From NCBI GenBank assembly GCA_934636425.1, contig CAKUAV010000004.1, positions 1 to 58,517 on the forward strand: a DNA stretch of 58,517 nucleotides. The letters are read 5' to 3'. The first letter of the stretch is position 1. Each line of letters starts with the position of its first letter. The notes under the pieces are model-generated. The model made no database searches, was not told the origin of the DNA, and saw only the letters and a program-made list of their open reading frames with translations. Below are positions 16,526 to 26,680 of the stretch, in pieces. Made by a program: the position numbers and the translations under genes. Source of the stretch: an uncultured Clostridia bacterium. Its GTDB lineage: Bacteria; Bacillota; Clostridia; Christensenellales; Aristaeellaceae.

Positions 16526-16565
16526 AAACGCGCATGACGGGCATTGTCGCCGGTCATGCGCGTTT
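16526..16565 (-). terminator. Terminator after the metallo-hydrolase gene
   Basis: A long inverted repeat (AAACGCGCATGAC with GTCATGCGCGTTT) followed on the minus strand by TTGTC. It lies directly downstream of the stop at 16574. The remaining gap 16306-16525 shows no gene. Confidence 0.75.
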
Positions 16566-16573
16566 GACGTCTG

Positions 16574-17314
16574 TTACAGCTCGATTTCGTCGTTGTCGTT
16601 GACTGTGTGTATGGGATAGCCGAAGCGGCCGTCCAGCGCGTCTATCTGAGCGAGCTTGTCAAGCGGGAACACATGGTTGAACAGCACCTGATTCGCCCGG
16701 CATTTTTCCAGATAGGGCATGACCTCGTCCACGGTGAAATGCGCCATTTCGCAGACCATCAGGTCGACCTCGTTATTCAGCACATAGGCAGGGAAATCCT
16801 TCTTCTCCAGATGCCCGGACAGATCGCCGGAGAAGAACACCTTCTTGCCCTCGGCCTCGACCAGATAGGAATAGGCGGGGCGGCCCGCGCCGGCCAGATG
16901 CTGCGTCGGGAAGGGGGTGACGCGGATATTCTCGTCCTCGTAGACGGCGTCCGGCGTCATCATTTCAAAGCGCACGCGCTCGCCGTCGAAGCTGCCGATG
17001 GCCGCCTCGAGCAGCGCCTTCATCACATCGATGCCCTTCTGCTCGGTCACATAGATGCGCGGCGAGGTGGTCTTGAAATACCAGGAGCACAGCCCCGCGA
17101 AGGAGATCAGCCCGTCCACATGGTCGCTGTGGAAGTGCGTGGTGAATATCGCCTTAACGCTGTCAAGGTCGACATGGCGGCGCAGCAGCAGATCGATCAG
17201 CGGCGCGCCCGCGTCAATGAAGTAATGCGCGCCGTTCACCTCGAGCATGGTGCAGGAGCAGTAGCGGTCGGCGGCGGGCACGCCGTGGCTGGTGCCCAGA
17301 AATGTGATTTTCAT
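16574..17314 (-). CDS. MBL-fold metallo-hydrolase (RNase Z/PhnP-like)
   Basis: 246 residues. FLGTSHGVPAADRYCSC at the N-terminus and the metal-binding TTHFHSDHVDGL motif identify the beta-lactamase fold, in the branch with RNase Z and phosphodiesterases such as PhnP. FFSGDLSGH provides a further ligand. It overlaps the upstream FucU-like gene by four bases, and its probable role is therefore in sugar or carbohydrate-derived phosphodiester metabolism rather than tRNA processing. It is the last gene before a terminator. Confidence 0.82.
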   Translation of the reverse strand: MKITFLGTSHGVPAADRYCSCTMLEVNGAHYFIDAGAPLIDLLLRRHVDLDSVKAIFTTHFHSDHVDGLISFAGLCSWYFKTTSPRIYVTEQKGIDVMKALLEAAIGSFDGERVRFEMMTPDAVYEDENIRVTPFPTQHLAGAGRPAYSYLVEAEGKKVFFSGDLSGHLEKKDFPAYVLNNEVDLMVCEMAHFTVDEVMPYLEKCRANQVLFNHVFPLDKLAQIDALDGRFGYPIHTVNDNDEIEL

Positions 17315-17742
17315 TCGGTCACAACGCCTTTCTTCAGGATGATGTTGGCATAGAGCGCCGTCTCGCCGGTCATTATGACGCAGTAGGCCTTCCTAGCGCG
17401 CTCATAGAACGCGAAGCGCTCGACGTGCTCGATCTCGACTTTCTTTCCCTCGCTCTTGTCGCACAAATCCTGATACACGTCCCAGATGGGCGTCTCGACG
17501 GTGTCGCCGGGCACGACCTCCATCAGCGCGACGGGGGCCTTGACGTAGGGATCGAGCGGATACAGGCGCAGTATGGCCTCGAGCACCTCGGGCACGGTGT
17601 GGCCGTCCAGGCGGATCAGATTGCGCGCCAGGCTCGCGCCGGGGAAGTTGCCGTCGCCGATGACCAGCTCGTCGCCATGACCCATTTCCATAAGAATCTT
17701 CAGCAGGTCGGGAGAAATAATCGGAGAAATACCCTTCAGCAT
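17311..17742 (-). CDS. RbsD/FucU-family sugar mutarotase
   Basis: 143 residues, the usual size. The family signature is EMGHGDELVIGDGNFPGAS, where His and Asp catalyse opening and closing of the sugar ring; the C-terminal YANIILKKGV is also typical. These enzymes interconvert anomers of L-fucose or D-ribose. The RLDGHTVPEVLEAIL stretch favours the FucU branch. Coupled by overlap to the metallo-hydrolase. No fucose isomerase or kinase is nearby. Confidence 0.87.
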   Translation of the reverse strand: MLKGISPIISPDLLKILMEMGHGDELVIGDGNFPGASLARNLIRLDGHTVPEVLEAILRLYPLDPYVKAPVALMEVVPGDTVETPIWDVYQDLCDKSEGKKVEIEHVERFAFYERARKAYCVIMTGETALYANIILKKGVVTE

Positions 17743-17794
17743 ACCAGATAACCCCTTTCGTTTTATATCCGTGGAGGACGCTTCCTCCGGGAAT

Positions 17795-18652
17795 TCACAT
17801 AAACGACTCGACCAGCGCGCGGCAGGCGGGCATTTTGTCCTCGCGGTCGATGCCGTGCAGCATCATGACGCCCCGATAGCCCACGCCCCGCAGCCGCTTT
17901 ATGAAATACGGAAAATCGACGATGCCCTCGCCGGCGGCGCAGAAGCGTATGCCGTCCGATTCGGCGATGTCCTTGCCGTGCGCCAGCACAACGTCCCGCC
18001 CGAACACGTCGAATGCGTGGCCGATGACCGCGCGCGCGTTTTCGCGCCTCGCCTCGCCGGCATGGAACAGATTGGCGCAGTCCATGATCATTTTGAGCCG
18101 CTCGGAACCGACCTCCCGCATGACGCGCGCGGCTCTCTCCGGCGTGCTGATGATGTTGCCCGCTTCCGTCTCGATGGCCAGCGTGAGATCGTACTTCTCC
18201 GCGGCGGCGCACACCGCCCTCATGCACTCGGCCATGTCGCGCCAGGCCTCCTGCGTGCCGTTGGCCGCATCGCCCGTCCAGAGAGATAGGCGGCTTCTCG
18301 TGCCGCTGCACAGCGTAATCATGCCGCAGCCCATCGCCCGGACGGCGCGGGCAAAGCCGTCAAAGCGCCTCACGCCCTCCTCGCGCACCGCCCTGTCGGG
18401 ATGCGCCATGTTGAACGTGCCGTTGACCGCGGTCAGCTGCAGATGATGACGCGCGGCGCACTCGGCGATTTTTTCGGGCAGCGCTTCGTCGATCTGCGCG
18501 GGAATTTCGATGTGATTGTCGGCGCGAAAGCCGCTCTCCTCGATCGAATCGAACGCGAATTGCGTCGCGTCAAAGCCCATGGCCTCGATCGCCGCAAACA
18601 GGCCGTCCAGCGGCCTGCGCGAAAAGTCAGTCGTACAGATGCCAATTTTCAT
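17795..18652 (-). CDS. Sugar phosphate isomerase/epimerase, xylose isomerase-like TIM barrel
   Basis: 285 residues starting MKIGICTTDFSR. The barrel carries metal-ligand candidates in AIETEAGN (Glu), MIMDCANLFHAG (Asp) and VLAHGKDI (His-Lys-Asp), the usual pattern of AP endonuclease 2/xylose isomerase-like epimerases. The open frame begins far upstream inside the neighbouring gene; ATG at 18652 overlaps the neighbour's stop (ATGA) and gives a normal family N-terminus. Likely cytoplasmic keto-sugar or inositol-type epimerisation; substrate unknown. Confidence 0.85.
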   Translation of the reverse strand: MKIGICTTDFSRRPLDGLFAAIEAMGFDATQFAFDSIEESGFRADNHIEIPAQIDEALPEKIAECAARHHLQLTAVNGTFNMAHPDRAVREEGVRRFDGFARAVRAMGCGMITLCSGTRSRLSLWTGDAANGTQEAWRDMAECMRAVCAAAEKYDLTLAIETEAGNIISTPERAARVMREVGSERLKMIMDCANLFHAGEARRENARAVIGHAFDVFGRDVVLAHGKDIAESDGIRFCAAGEGIVDFPYFIKRLRGVGYRGVMMLHGIDREDKMPACRALVESFM

Positions 18653-19149
18653 GCGTCCACCTCGATAAAGACCGGCGTTTTGTGAACGGCCGGCAGAAAT
18701 ACCTCCAGAAAATCGCGCGTGTTCATCGCCACAGAGGCGGTGTTCGCGCACGGGTGAAAGATCAGCCGTTCCTCGCCGCGCAGCGCGCTGTCCATGAGCA
18801 GCGTCACGCTGTCGTCCCCGTCAAAGAGCAGCCCCAGCGGCGTGACCGCGCCGGGATGAACGCGCAGATGATCGTACAGCGCCTCCTCGCCCGCGAAGCA
18901 CAGCCGGGACGTACCCGCCTGACGGCTGACCTCGCCGCTCCTGAACGGCGCGTCGGGACGCAGCACAAACAGATAATAGCCGCCCTGCCGCCGCGTTGTC
19001 AGGAAGAGATTGCGCGGCATCATCGCGCCCAGCCTTTCCTCAATGGCGCGGCATTCGTCCATGTGCGCCGCCGCGTCGTGTTCGATGCAATCATAGGGAA
19101 TATGCAGCGCGTCCAGCGTATGGAGCACGCGCTCTGCGATTTCTTCCAT
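18649..19149 (-). CDS. ProXp-ala/PrdX-type aminoacyl-tRNA deacylase
   Basis: 166 residues of the YbaK/ProRS-editing superfamily. The free-standing ProXp-ala proteins hydrolyse Ala-tRNA(Pro), protecting the code. Recognisable blocks are YDCIEHDAAAHMDECRAIEERLG, KNLFL-like PRNLFLTTRR, the SRLCFAGEEALYDHL region and VTPLGLLFD. It lies four bases downstream of the helicase loader gene and overlaps the epimerase, so it is part of the minus-strand gene row 21602-16574. Confidence 0.85.
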   Translation of the reverse strand: MEEIAERVLHTLDALHIPYDCIEHDAAAHMDECRAIEERLGAMMPRNLFLTTRRQGGYYLFVLRPDAPFRSGEVSRQAGTSRLCFAGEEALYDHLRVHPGAVTPLGLLFDGDDSVTLLMDSALRGEERLIFHPCANTASVAMNTRDFLEVFLPAVHKTPVFIEVDA

Positions 19150-19153
19150 GCGC

Positions 19154-20155
19154 TCACTTCCTCAGCTTTGACGCGGTGCGCAGATCGCGGCCGTAGAGTT
19201 GGATTGCGGCCACGTTCATGCCGTCCATCAGGCGCGAAAACACGCGCTCGCCGTAAACCGAAAGCAGATTGTCGGGCTTCAGGTTGGTGGCCACGACCGT
19301 GTGCCGTCCCTGAATCAGCCGCTCGTTGAAGAGCGAAAACAGATACTCTCGCGTGACATTCTGCACCACCGGCTCGCTGCCCAGATCGTCTATGAACAGC
19401 GCCTCGCAGCCGAGCAGCTGATCGAACTCGGCGCGCTTTTCCGCATCGCCGAAGTGCGTGCCGCGCATGGCCTCGTACAGCCGATAGCCCGTCACCTTGA
19501 TCGGCGCAAAGCCGCGCGCGATCAGACGGTTCAATATGCAGTTGAGCAGATAGGTCTTGCCCAGCCCGCTCTCGCCCATCAGCAGGATCCCCAGCCTGTC
19601 GGTATCCGGATACGCATCGGCATAGGATTCGCAGATTTTGCGCGCGCGCAGGATCATCTGCCTCTGCGTATAGGCGCCAAAGACCTTTTCAGTGTCTGAA
19701 AACAGGCTTTCATCGAAGGCTTCGAAGCTCTGCATCGCGCCCGTGCCCGCCGCCGATTCCTCATAGAGCCGGCGCGTCAGGCGCTGCTTAAAGCAGGCGC
19801 ACATTTCGCGCACGCCGTCGCCCACCCAGCCCTTGTCCCTGCAGACCGGACAGCGGTATATCGGGTCGAGATAATCTTCGGCATAGCCCAGTTCCTTCAA
19901 ACGCCGCCTGAGCTTTTTGTCGTTCTCGGCGGCCAGAAGGCGCGTTTCCTGCGCGTTTTTTGCGGCCTGCTCGGGATGGGAGAGCAGCAGCCGCGCCTGC
20001 TTCTGGAACAGATCGCGCCCGCCGTATATGAGCGCCTCCATCGACGGATCTCTGGCGATCACCTCGCCGATGCGCCGGTCGCGCTCGCGCAGATTTTCGG
20101 TGCGCAGCCGGTCGTATTCCTCGTTGAGGGCGCGCACAATGTCATTTCGCGTCAT
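19154..20155 (-). CDS. DnaC/DnaI-type helicase loader (AAA+ ATPase)
   Basis: 333 residues. The AAA+ core shows Walker A MGESGLGKTYL and Walker B EALFIDDLGSEP. The N-terminal part carries a zinc-binding pattern (CPVCRDKGWVGDGVREMCAC). This is the domain plan of Bacillota helicase loaders, which place the replicative helicase on DNA. The start overlaps the end of the DnaD-like gene by 14 bases, a pairing that supports a role in primosome assembly. Confidence 0.88.
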   Translation of the reverse strand: MTRNDIVRALNEEYDRLRTENLRERDRRIGEVIARDPSMEALIYGGRDLFQKQARLLLSHPEQAAKNAQETRLLAAENDKKLRRRLKELGYAEDYLDPIYRCPVCRDKGWVGDGVREMCACFKQRLTRRLYEESAAGTGAMQSFEAFDESLFSDTEKVFGAYTQRQMILRARKICESYADAYPDTDRLGILLMGESGLGKTYLLNCILNRLIARGFAPIKVTGYRLYEAMRGTHFGDAEKRAEFDQLLGCEALFIDDLGSEPVVQNVTREYLFSLFNERLIQGRHTVVATNLKPDNLLSVYGERVFSRLMDGMNVAAIQLYGRDLRTASKLRK

Positions 20156-21602
20156 CGTCGTCCTCCATAAACGCGGTCAGCGCGCGCAGCTCCTCCTCGG
20201 TATAGGTGCGCTGATCGTACTGCATGGATGTGGGCGTGGCTCTGGCCGCGCCGCCCGCGGGCTGCACCGCGCCGTGCTGCCGTCTGGCCGCCTCCACGGT
20301 GTCTATCCCCGCCTTTTTCCACTCGCGCAGCAGCTTGCTGATGTACTGCACCGGCAGCTTTGTGCCGCGCGCGCACTCGGCGGCGTAGAGTATGATCGGA
20401 TAGGAAGCCATGCCCAGCCATTCCTCCAGCTGCGCGGTCGATGCGGCGGTCACGCGCGAATCCTGACCGCTGATTTCGTAAATGCGGGCGGCCTGCTCGC
20501 GCAAGAGCTTCTGCTGATCCATATAGGCTGTGATGTCCGCCTCGGTAAAGAGTCCCTTTTCGACGAAGCGGGTCATCTGCCGCTCGAGATCCTCCATGTC
20601 GTAGCGTCCCGAGCCGCCCATGCCCTTTGCCACGCACAATACAGCGCCCGGCTCGAAGCCCGCCGCCAGATAGTTCTGATAGGATTCCAGCTCGCCCGGC
20701 GTGGGCGCCATCTGCCGTATGCCCAGCGCGTCGTGCAGCGCCTTGACCGCGTCCTCGCGGCGCTTTTTCTCATCCAGCTGGCCGGCCATGTCCTGAGAGG
20801 AGCGCGCCGTGTGATTGCGGGAGAGTATGCCGTCCAGATAGCCGAAGGAAGGATTGCGCCCCTTGACCGTCTCGCGGCAGGCCACCAGCACGGCGGCCTC
20901 GTCCATGCCGTATTCCTCCAGCCACTTTTTGGCGAGCGCCACCTCGTCCAGCGTGGGGGCGCGGCGCAGATTGAACTGGCGAATCACCTTTTCGGCGGTC
21001 CTGTAGGCGGCGCTGTCGCGCATGATCATGTCGTGGGCGGCCTCGACGGTGTTTACGCCCTTCTCCGCCCACTGAAGCGCCGTCTTGTTGAGCTGGCGGA
21101 ACTGGAACGACCGCCCCTTCGTGGCGATGAAGTGCTCCACCATGATCAGCACCACCTCTTCAGGCAGGTGCAGATCCTCCACCCATTCGCACGCGGTCAT
21201 GAACTCGGCGGGATGAAGCAGGCGCGTGCCGAAGAGCTGCTGCATCTTCGTGTTGAACTCGCGGTGCTTGTAGACCGCCTTTTCCATGGGCGATTCGCTG
21301 GTGACCGAGGCGGTGAGGTTGAGATACTGATAGCTGGGCGGATTGTCGCTCACGCGCCGCACCAGCCCCTGCCGCTCCCAGTACTGAAACGCGCCCTGAA
21401 CGGTGTCCTCGGTCACGTCGAGCAGATGCGCGATGCGCTCTGTGGTCATGTCCTCTGTGGGGTGATAGCACTGCATGAGGCCGTAGAGATACACGCGCAC
21501 ATAATCGCCCGGCGCGTGGGGCAGATAATCCTGAATAAATATGTTTTCCACCGGGGTTACGCCCAGCAGAAGATAGCTTTCCGAAAACGAACAAAGCGGC
21601 AT
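20142..21602 (-). CDS. DnaD-like replication initiation protein
   Basis: 486 residues. The N-terminal winged-helix part (YVRVYLYGLMQCY...TEDTVQGAFQYWERQGLVRR) and two DnaB/DnaD C-terminal-like repeats (LMVEHFIATKG-type and VLVACRETVKGRNPSFGYLDGIL, then IILYAAECARG...YISKLLREWKKAGIDT) identify the DnaD/DnaB2 family of Bacillota primosome proteins, which remodel the replication origin and recruit the loader. ATG at 21602 with GGAGGACTGTCA upstream is chosen over 21620. It leads the gene row and is immediately followed by the helicase loader. Confidence 0.87.
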   Translation of the reverse strand: MPLCSFSESYLLLGVTPVENIFIQDYLPHAPGDYVRVYLYGLMQCYHPTEDMTTERIAHLLDVTEDTVQGAFQYWERQGLVRRVSDNPPSYQYLNLTASVTSESPMEKAVYKHREFNTKMQQLFGTRLLHPAEFMTACEWVEDLHLPEEVVLIMVEHFIATKGRSFQFRQLNKTALQWAEKGVNTVEAAHDMIMRDSAAYRTAEKVIRQFNLRRAPTLDEVALAKKWLEEYGMDEAAVLVACRETVKGRNPSFGYLDGILSRNHTARSSQDMAGQLDEKKRREDAVKALHDALGIRQMAPTPGELESYQNYLAAGFEPGAVLCVAKGMGGSGRYDMEDLERQMTRFVEKGLFTEADITAYMDQQKLLREQAARIYEISGQDSRVTAASTAQLEEWLGMASYPIILYAAECARGTKLPVQYISKLLREWKKAGIDTVEAARRQHGAVQPAGGAARATPTSMQYDQRTYTEEELRALTAFMEDDDDAK

Positions 21603-21753
21603 TGACAGTCCTCCGCACATGATGCTTTAAGATAAGTCTATAATATCACATTTCGGCGCGGCGCGCAATCCTGCAATCGCGCCGCAGAGCGCTTCAAGGA
21701 GAGCGTCTCCAAACGGCTGTGAGAAATTTTGCCGCGCGCTCCGGAATCGGGGG

Positions 21754-21782
21754 TTCACGGCTGCAGACTGGCGTGCTATAAT
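21754..21782 (+). promoter_or_regulatory. Promoter of the serine hydrolase gene
   Basis: TTCACG (21754-21759), 17-bp spacer, TATAAT (21777-21782) on the plus strand, about 45 bases before the start codon. Confidence 0.7.
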
Positions 21783-21826
21783 GAGAGCGCGAGGTTTATT
21801 ATTCATCGGGAGGGTTACAGACAGCC

Positions 21827-23305
21827 ATGAATACCGAAAAGAAACCGCTCGCCCACTGCACGCCGGAGGAAGCCGGCGTTCCGTCCGCAGCCGTCGAGGC
21901 CTATGTCCGCGCCGTAATCGATCAGAAGGCCGCGCTGCATTCCATGCTGATACTGCGCCGCAACAGGCTGATCTTCGAGGGCTACTGGAAGCCCATGGAC
22001 GAAAACTTCCGCCATCGGCTCTATTCCTGCTCAAAGAGCTTTGTCTCCTGTGCCGTCGGAATGCTGATCGAGCGCGGACAAATGTCGCTCGAGGACAAGG
22101 CCATATCCTTCTTCCCGGACAAGGCGCCCGCCCATCCGCATCCGTGGCTGGCCGAAATGACCATCCGCGATCTGCTGCGCATGTCCACCTGCTACGAGAA
22201 GGGCGCAAGCTACAGACCGTCCGATCCCGACTGGGAGAAAACGTTCTTCACCGATGAAATTTCCCACAAGCCCGGCATGGTGTTTTCCTACTGCACCACC
22301 GCCACCACCATGCTGTGCATGATCATAAAGCGCGTGAGCGGCATGGAGTTTACGCAGGTGCTGCGCCCCGTGTTTGACGAAATCGGCATTTCGGACGAGC
22401 TGTACTGCATCGAAACGCCCTGCGGCCATGAGTGGGGCGGCTCGGGCGTCATGGCCACCGCGCGCGAATTCATGAAGTTCGCCAATCTGTGCATGCACTA
22501 TGGCGAATACGAGGGCAGACAGCTCCTGCCGCGCGATTACATGAAGGAAGCCACGTCAAAGCAGATCGACAACAGCGTCGATCACAACGGCGTGGACGAG
22601 GGCGCGGGCTACGGCTATCAGTTCTGGGTGCTGCCCCACGGCGGCTTTGCCTTCAACGGCATGGGCGGCCAGTTCGGCATCTGCCTGCCGGACAAGGATC
22701 TGGCGATCGTCACCACCGGCTATGAGCAGCTCAATTCGCACGGCCGCAACGAAGTTTTCCGCGCGCTGTGGCGCGAACTGTATCCCCATCTTTCGGACGC
22801 GCCGCTGAGCGCCGATCCCGAGGCCGCCGCGCGCCTTCAGCCGCTGGCCGAGAGCCTCGAATTGCTGCGTCCCGACGGCGCTCTCACATCGCCCGCAGCC
22901 GCGCGCGTTTCCGGCAAAACCTACGTCATGGCCGAAAACCGCATGGGCATGAAGTGGCTGCGCTTCGACTTTGAGGATGGCCGCGGCGTGATGAACTATG
23001 AAAACGCCACCGGCGTTCACGCGCTGCCCTTCGGCCTTGGCCGTCAGGAGGCCTGCGCATTCCCGGAGACGCACTACAACGGAAAGCGCATCGGCACGCC
23101 GCTGGGGCGCGGCTTCGACTGCCAGGTCTCCGCGGCCTGGGAGCTGGAGGACGAGCTGATGATCTACTGCCACGTCGTCGATATGCATCTGGCGCAGCTG
23201 CGCATCGCCGTGGCCTTCCATGGAAACGCCGTCACGCTGCGCACGGACATGCACGCCGAGTTCTTCATGCAGGAATACGCGGGCTTCGCGTCGGGCGAAT
23301 ACTGA
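21827..23305 (+). CDS. Serine hydrolase of the beta-lactamase/penicillin-binding fold
   Basis: 492 residues. The SxxK motif is visible as LYSCSKSFVSCAVGML near residue 67, and FSYCTTATTM is in the position of the usual Y-x-N. GYGYQFWVLPHGGFAFNGMGGQF matches the late Gly-rich block. Members of this class C-like family include esterases, D-aminopeptidases and peptidases. No signal peptide is evident, so a cytoplasmic esterase or amidase is more likely than a cell-wall enzyme. A C-terminal domain of about 150 residues has no assigned role. Preceded by a plus-strand promoter and GGGAGG. Confidence 0.83.
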   Translation: MNTEKKPLAHCTPEEAGVPSAAVEAYVRAVIDQKAALHSMLILRRNRLIFEGYWKPMDENFRHRLYSCSKSFVSCAVGMLIERGQMSLEDKAISFFPDKAPAHPHPWLAEMTIRDLLRMSTCYEKGASYRPSDPDWEKTFFTDEISHKPGMVFSYCTTATTMLCMIIKRVSGMEFTQVLRPVFDEIGISDELYCIETPCGHEWGGSGVMATAREFMKFANLCMHYGEYEGRQLLPRDYMKEATSKQIDNSVDHNGVDEGAGYGYQFWVLPHGGFAFNGMGGQFGICLPDKDLAIVTTGYEQLNSHGRNEVFRALWRELYPHLSDAPLSADPEAAARLQPLAESLELLRPDGALTSPAAARVSGKTYVMAENRMGMKWLRFDFEDGRGVMNYENATGVHALPFGLGRQEACAFPETHYNGKRIGTPLGRGFDCQVSAAWELEDELMIYCHVVDMHLAQLRIAVAFHGNAVTLRTDMHAEFFMQEYAGFASGEY

Positions 23306-23393
23306 GCGGCGCTTCGGCTCCGCAGATCGCTTAACAGCTGGACGGAGAAATATCCGCAGCCAAAATCCGCCGCTTGTGCTTCCCCCCCACACA

Positions 23394-23940
23394 CGGCAAT
23401 CCCGGCAGTCTTTCGCCGCTGCGCAGGCCGAAACCCTCGAAGGGAAAACCCGTCAGGAATCGCAGCCTTTCATCGCCGTAAGGCGGCAGCGCGTCCGGCT
23501 CGGGATGTCGGCGATTTGCACGTCTCGCAAAACTCCCGCTCGGCAATCCCGGCGTTGTTTCGCCACCTGCGCAGGCTGAGAACCTCGAAGGGAAAACCCG
23601 TCAGGAATCGCAGCCTTTCATCGCCGTAAGGCGGCAGCGCATCCGGCTCACGATGTCGGCGATTTGTACCTCTCACAATCCTGGCAGTCTTTCACCACCT
23701 GCGCAGCCGAAAAACTCGAAGGGAAAACCCGTCAGGAATCGCAGCCTTCCATCGCCGTAAGGCGGCAGCGCGTCCGGCTCACGATGTCGGCGATTTGCGC
23801 ATCCCCGCCCCCGTGCGGTAATCTCAGCGTTGTTTCGCCACTTACGCGGGCCGAAAAGCCTTGATACTAAAGCCCGTCAGGCATTTCGGCTTTTCATCGC
23901 CGCAGGGCGGCGAACGCTGCGTCCGGCGCAGGCTTCTCCG
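23394..23940. repeat. Four imperfect tandem repeats, 132-147 bp each, in a 700-bp gene-free interval
   Basis: Copies begin near 23396, 23544, 23676 and 23819. Shared blocks are CAATCC(C/T)GGC, TTTCGCCRCCTGCGCAGG, GGGAAAACCCGTCAGGAATC, GCAGCCTTTCATCGCCG and GATGTCGGCGATTTG. Each contains a small hairpin CGCC-GTAA-GGCG with a GNRA-type loop; copy 4 has diverged to GCAG. No reading frame with a ribosome binding site is present, and no terminal inverted repeats or integrase are seen. The interval between the serine hydrolase and recR is otherwise empty. Confidence 0.85.
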
Positions 23941-23955
23941 CTTCCAGATTCATAA

Positions 23956-23989
23956 GAACATCCCCGCTCCGTAACAAAACGAAGCGGGG
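23956..23989 (-). terminator. Terminator after recR
   Basis: On the minus strand CCCCGCTTCG pairs with CGGAGCGGGG around TTTTGTTA and is followed by ATGTTCTT. The U-tract is imperfect. It ends the dnaX-ybaB-recR operon. Confidence 0.65.
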
Positions 23990-24011
23990 TTGCTCTTATG
24001 TCGCCGTCTGT

Positions 24012-24611
24012 TCACATCTCGCTGCGGCCGCTGAAGGCCTTGGAGAGCGTCACCTCGTCGGTGTATTCGAGATCTGCGCCCACAGGAATGCCGTGGGCGA
24101 TGCGGGTCACGCGAATGCCCATGGGCTTTATGAGCCGGGCGATGTAGGCCGCTGTGGCCTCGCCCTCGACGTCCGGGTTGGTGGCGAGGATCACCTCGGT
24201 GATTGTGCCGTCGGTCAGCCGGGAGAGCAGCTCGCGTATGCGGATGTCGTCCGGACCGATGCCCTGCATGGGCGAAATCACGCCGTGCAGCACATGATAC
24301 TGCCCGCCGTAATCGCGCATGCGCTCCATGGCGGCCACGTCGCGGGGATCGCGCACCACGCACAGCTGGCCGTTTTTGCGCTCGTCGCTGGAGCAGATGG
24401 GGCAGGGATCCTCGTTTGTGTAGTTGCCGCAGACCGAACAGAAATGCACCTGCTTTTTGCCGTTGAATATGGCCACGGCCAGCTCGCGCACCTGTTCCTC
24501 GGGCATGCCGACGATGTAGTAGGCCAGCCTCTGCGCGGTTTTCTGGCCGATGCCGGGCAGTTTGGAAAGCTGATTCACCATCCGCGCAATGGGTTCGATC
24601 ATGCCGCTCAT
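24012..24611 (-). CDS. recR: Recombination mediator RecR
   Basis: 199 residues, the standard length. The N-terminal helix-hairpin-helix (LSKLPGIGQKTAQRLAYYI), the four-cysteine zinc finger (CSVCGNYTNEDPCPIC) and the Toprim domain (LCVVRDPRDVAAMERM...GVISPMQGIGPDDI) appear in order. RecR acts with RecF/RecO to load RecA at gaps. It is the last gene of the conserved dnaX-ybaB-recR operon, four bases downstream of ybaB. Confidence 0.98.
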   Translation of the reverse strand: MSGMIEPIARMVNQLSKLPGIGQKTAQRLAYYIVGMPEEQVRELAVAIFNGKKQVHFCSVCGNYTNEDPCPICSSDERKNGQLCVVRDPRDVAAMERMRDYGGQYHVLHGVISPMQGIGPDDIRIRELLSRLTDGTITEVILATNPDVEGEATAAYIARLIKPMGIRVTRIAHGIPVGADLEYTDEVTLSKAFSGRSEM

Positions 24612-24615
24612 AATT

Positions 24616-24960
24616 TTAGAACAGGCCGCCCAGGTTCATGCCGCCGGTCAGCTTGCCCATCTCTCTCTCGGAGGTCTCCGTCGCGGTGCGCAGCGCCTCG
24701 TTGACCGCCGCCATGACGGTGTCCTGAAGCATCTCCACATCGTCGGGATCGACGGCCTCGGGCTTGATGGTCAGCGCCACCAGCTCCTTCTTGCCGTTGA
24801 CCTTGGCCGTCACCACGCCGCCGCCGGCCGTGGCCTCGTATTCGCGCTCCTCGAGCTCCTCCTGCATTTTGGCCATCTGCTGCTGGAGCTTCTGCGCCTG
24901 ACGCGCCAGCTGCTGCATATTGCCGCCCATGCCCATTCCGGGAAATCCGCCTCTTGCCAT
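24616..24960 (-). CDS. YbaB/EbfC family nucleoid-associated protein
   Basis: 114 residues. The N-terminus is rich in Gly and Met (GMGMGGNMQQLARQAQKLQQQM), followed by the helical and beta core with GGGVVTAKVNGKKELVALTIKPEAV, the family hallmark. These small dimers bind DNA without strong sequence preference and help organise the nucleoid. The gene lies between dnaX and recR, as in most bacteria. Confidence 0.96.
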   Translation of the reverse strand: MARGGFPGMGMGGNMQQLARQAQKLQQQMAKMQEELEEREYEATAGGGVVTAKVNGKKELVALTIKPEAVDPDDVEMLQDTVMAAVNEALRTATETSEREMGKLTGGMNLGGLF

Positions 24961-24980
24961 GTTTTTTCTCCTCCAAATAA

Positions 24981-26594
<1,614 letters not shown>

Positions 26595-26633
26595 GGGCGT
26601 TTTCCCCCTTTCCGGTCTGCTTTCAACTTTTTC

Positions 26634-26663
26634 ATTATATCACAGTCCGCGGCGATTTGTCCA
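26634..26663 (-). promoter_or_regulatory. Promoter of the dnaX-ybaB-recR operon
   Basis: On the minus strand TGGACA (26663-26658), an 18-bp spacer and TATAAT (26639-26634), about 30 bases before the expected start of the dnaX leader. Confidence 0.75.
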
Positions 26664-26680
26664 CGCTGTTCGTGCTAAAT

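Noticed and set aside
26595..26680. Signal recognition particle RNA gene upstream of dnaX
   Set aside because: The interval is short and holds only the dnaX promoter.
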